From positions 1 through 16,900 of the forward strand of contig JBGPLH010000033.1 in assembly GCA_041486365.1 (NCBI GenBank): a stretch of 16,900 nucleotides of DNA, given 5' to 3'. Positions 15,950-16,900 of this stretch are shown piece by piece. The DNA comes from JBGPLH01 sp041486365 [NCBI: Thermodesulfobacteriota bacterium]. Lineage in GTDB: Bacteria > JAUYMQ01. Each line of letters opens with the position of its first letter. Position 1 is the first letter of the stretch. A model generated the notes under the pieces. That model did not search any database, was not told the DNA's origin, and was given only the letters and a program-made list of their open reading frames with translations. Made by a program: the position numbers and the translations under genes.

Positions 15950-16900
15950 CTACGGGGCGCGGCGGCGCGGGGACCGCGCCCCGCCGCGGCGGGCGGGGGC
16001 GGACGCGCCGAAGACGCGCCGGAACAGGGTATCCACGTGGCGGAGGTGTTCCTTGAGATCGAAGCAGGCGGCCAGCTCCTCCCGGCGAAGCACACGGGAG
16101 ACGTCGCGATCCTTGGCGAGAAGCGCCCGGAAATCCACCCCCGCCTTCCGCCCGGATGGAGCGGCCGAGATGTCCCGCCATACCTTCATCGCGTTGCGCT
16201 GCACCCAGGCGTACGCGTCCTCCCGGGACACGCCGCGCCGCGCGAGCGCGAGCAGGACCTGCTGGGAGAAGATCAGCCCGCGGGTGAGATCCAGGTTCTC
16301 CCGCATCCGGTCCGGGTAGACGACGAGCTCGGCGAGAAGGCGCGTGAGGCGCGCCAGCATGTAATCGAGGAGGATCGTCGAGTCCGGCGCGATGATGCGC
16401 TCCACGCTCGAGTGGCTGATATCGCGCTCGTGCCACAGGGCCACGTTCTCCAGCGCCGCGAGCGCGTTGCCGCGGAGCACCCGGGCCAGCCCCGTGAGGT
16501 TCTCCGCGGCGATTGGGTTGCGCTTGTGGGGCATCGCGGAGGACCCCTTCTGCCCCTCGCTGAAGAACTCCTCCGCCTCGAGCACCTCCGTGCGCTGCAG
16601 GTGCCGGAGCTCGACGGCGATCTTCTCGATCGAGGCGCCGACGAGCGCGAGCGTGGTGAAGAACTCCGCGTGGCGGTCCCGCTGCACCACCTGGGTGGCG
16701 ACGGGCTCTCCCGTGAGCCCGAGGCGCCCGAGCACGGCCGTCTCGATATCGGGATCGAGGTGGGCGAAGGTGCCGACGGCCCCGGAGAGCTTGCCGACCG
16801 CGACGCTCTCCCGCGCCCGGACCATGCGCGCGCGGTGCCGCGTCATCTCCGCGTGCCAGAGGGCGAGCTTCAGGCCGAAGGTGATCGGCTCGGCGTGCAC
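15950..16900 (-). CDS. purB: Adenylosuccinate lyase, C-terminal part (cut by the window edge)
   Basis: Fumarate-releasing lyase acting twice: SAICAR to AICAR and adenylosuccinate to AMP. The visible 316-317 residues begin in the [10 protein letters not shown] region, which in full-length enzymes follows the catalytic-His region; the first codon (GTG at the edge) is internal, and the N-terminal ~100-150 residues lie beyond 16900. The fumarase/lyase superfamily signature [11 protein letters not shown] is encoded at about 16514-16546, followed by [16 protein letters not shown]. The C-terminus ends in a basic tail ([13 protein letters not shown]). First visible gene of the purine operon; a promoter, if any, is outside the window. 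Confidence 0.96.
   Translation of the reverse strand: MHAEPITFGLKLALWHAEMTRHRARMVRARESVAVGKLSGAVGTFAHLDPDIETAVLGRLGLTGEPVATQVVQRDRHAEFFTTLALVGASIEKIAVELRHLQRTEVLEAEEFFSEGQKGSSAMPHKRNPIAAENLTGLARVLRGNALAALENVALWHERDISHSSVERIIAPDSTILLDYMLARLTRLLAELVVYPDRMRENLDLTRGLIFSQQVLLALARRGVSREDAYAWVQRNAMKVWRDISAAPSGRKAGVDFRALLAKDRDVSRVLRREELAACFDLKEHLRHVDTLFRRVFGASAPARRGGARSPRRRAP

Noticed and set aside
1-16900. CRISPR arrays, insertion sequences, integrases, toxin-antitoxin or defence genes
   Set aside because: No regularly spaced repeats, transposase motifs or terminal inverted repeats were seen. The coding content is core metabolism and envelope genes.

Overview
The window is high-GC, densely coded bacterial DNA with almost no mobile or foreign-looking sequence. 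Genes typically abut or overlap by 4 bases (ATGA or GTGA). The purine genes follow the Bacillus-like order purB-C-S-Q-L-F, with a separate PurS/PurQ/small PurL and a PurF that carries iron-sulfur cysteines, so this is not an enteric-type proteobacterium. Exported SGNH proteins and a periplasmic-type lytic transglycosylase fit a Gram-negative, probably environmental lineage. I cannot name the phylum from sequence alone.

Layout. (1) 41-5157, minus strand: a glycan- or metabolite-decorating block. Two tandem, clearly paralogous membrane-anchored SGNH hydrolases come first, then a SAM methyltransferase behind its own candidate promoter, then a NodU/CmcH-type carbamoyltransferase overlapping it. 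(2) 5212-5330: a tRNA-Gly(GCC) with encoded CCA and a very good sigma70-like promoter. (3) 5372-8059, minus strand: lytic transglycosylase, PgsA and a WbpA-like nucleotide-sugar dehydrogenase, the last two sharing an ATGA overlap. (4) 8060-8610: a long non-coding gap. It holds a plus-strand promoter with a perfect TTGACA and, directly behind it, an RNA of about 165 nt whose ends can form a closing stem of about 22 bp; two local hairpins compete with that stem. (5) 8611-10419, plus strand: nadB. (6) 10349-16900, minus strand: the purine operon purB(partial)-purC-purS-purQ-purL-purF, convergent with nadB and overlapping its 3' end by 71 bases next to a short palindromic repeat.

How it works together. 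The purine genes encode PRPP to phosphoribosylamine (PurF), FGAM synthesis (PurS/Q/L), SAICAR synthesis (PurC) and the two PurB eliminations. NadB starts de novo NAD synthesis. The left half concerns the envelope: phospholipid head groups (PgsA), a uronic-acid sugar nucleotide (dehydrogenase), murein cleavage, and probable acyl/acetyl, methyl and carbamoyl tailoring of a surface glycan or small molecule. The tailoring substrate cannot be read from the window.

Most of the window is ordinary housekeeping. The items most worth a second look are the switch-like structured RNA at 8351-8518, the repeat at the nadB/purF junction that seems to have cost nadB its normal stop, and the SGNH-SGNH-methyltransferase-carbamoyltransferase cluster.
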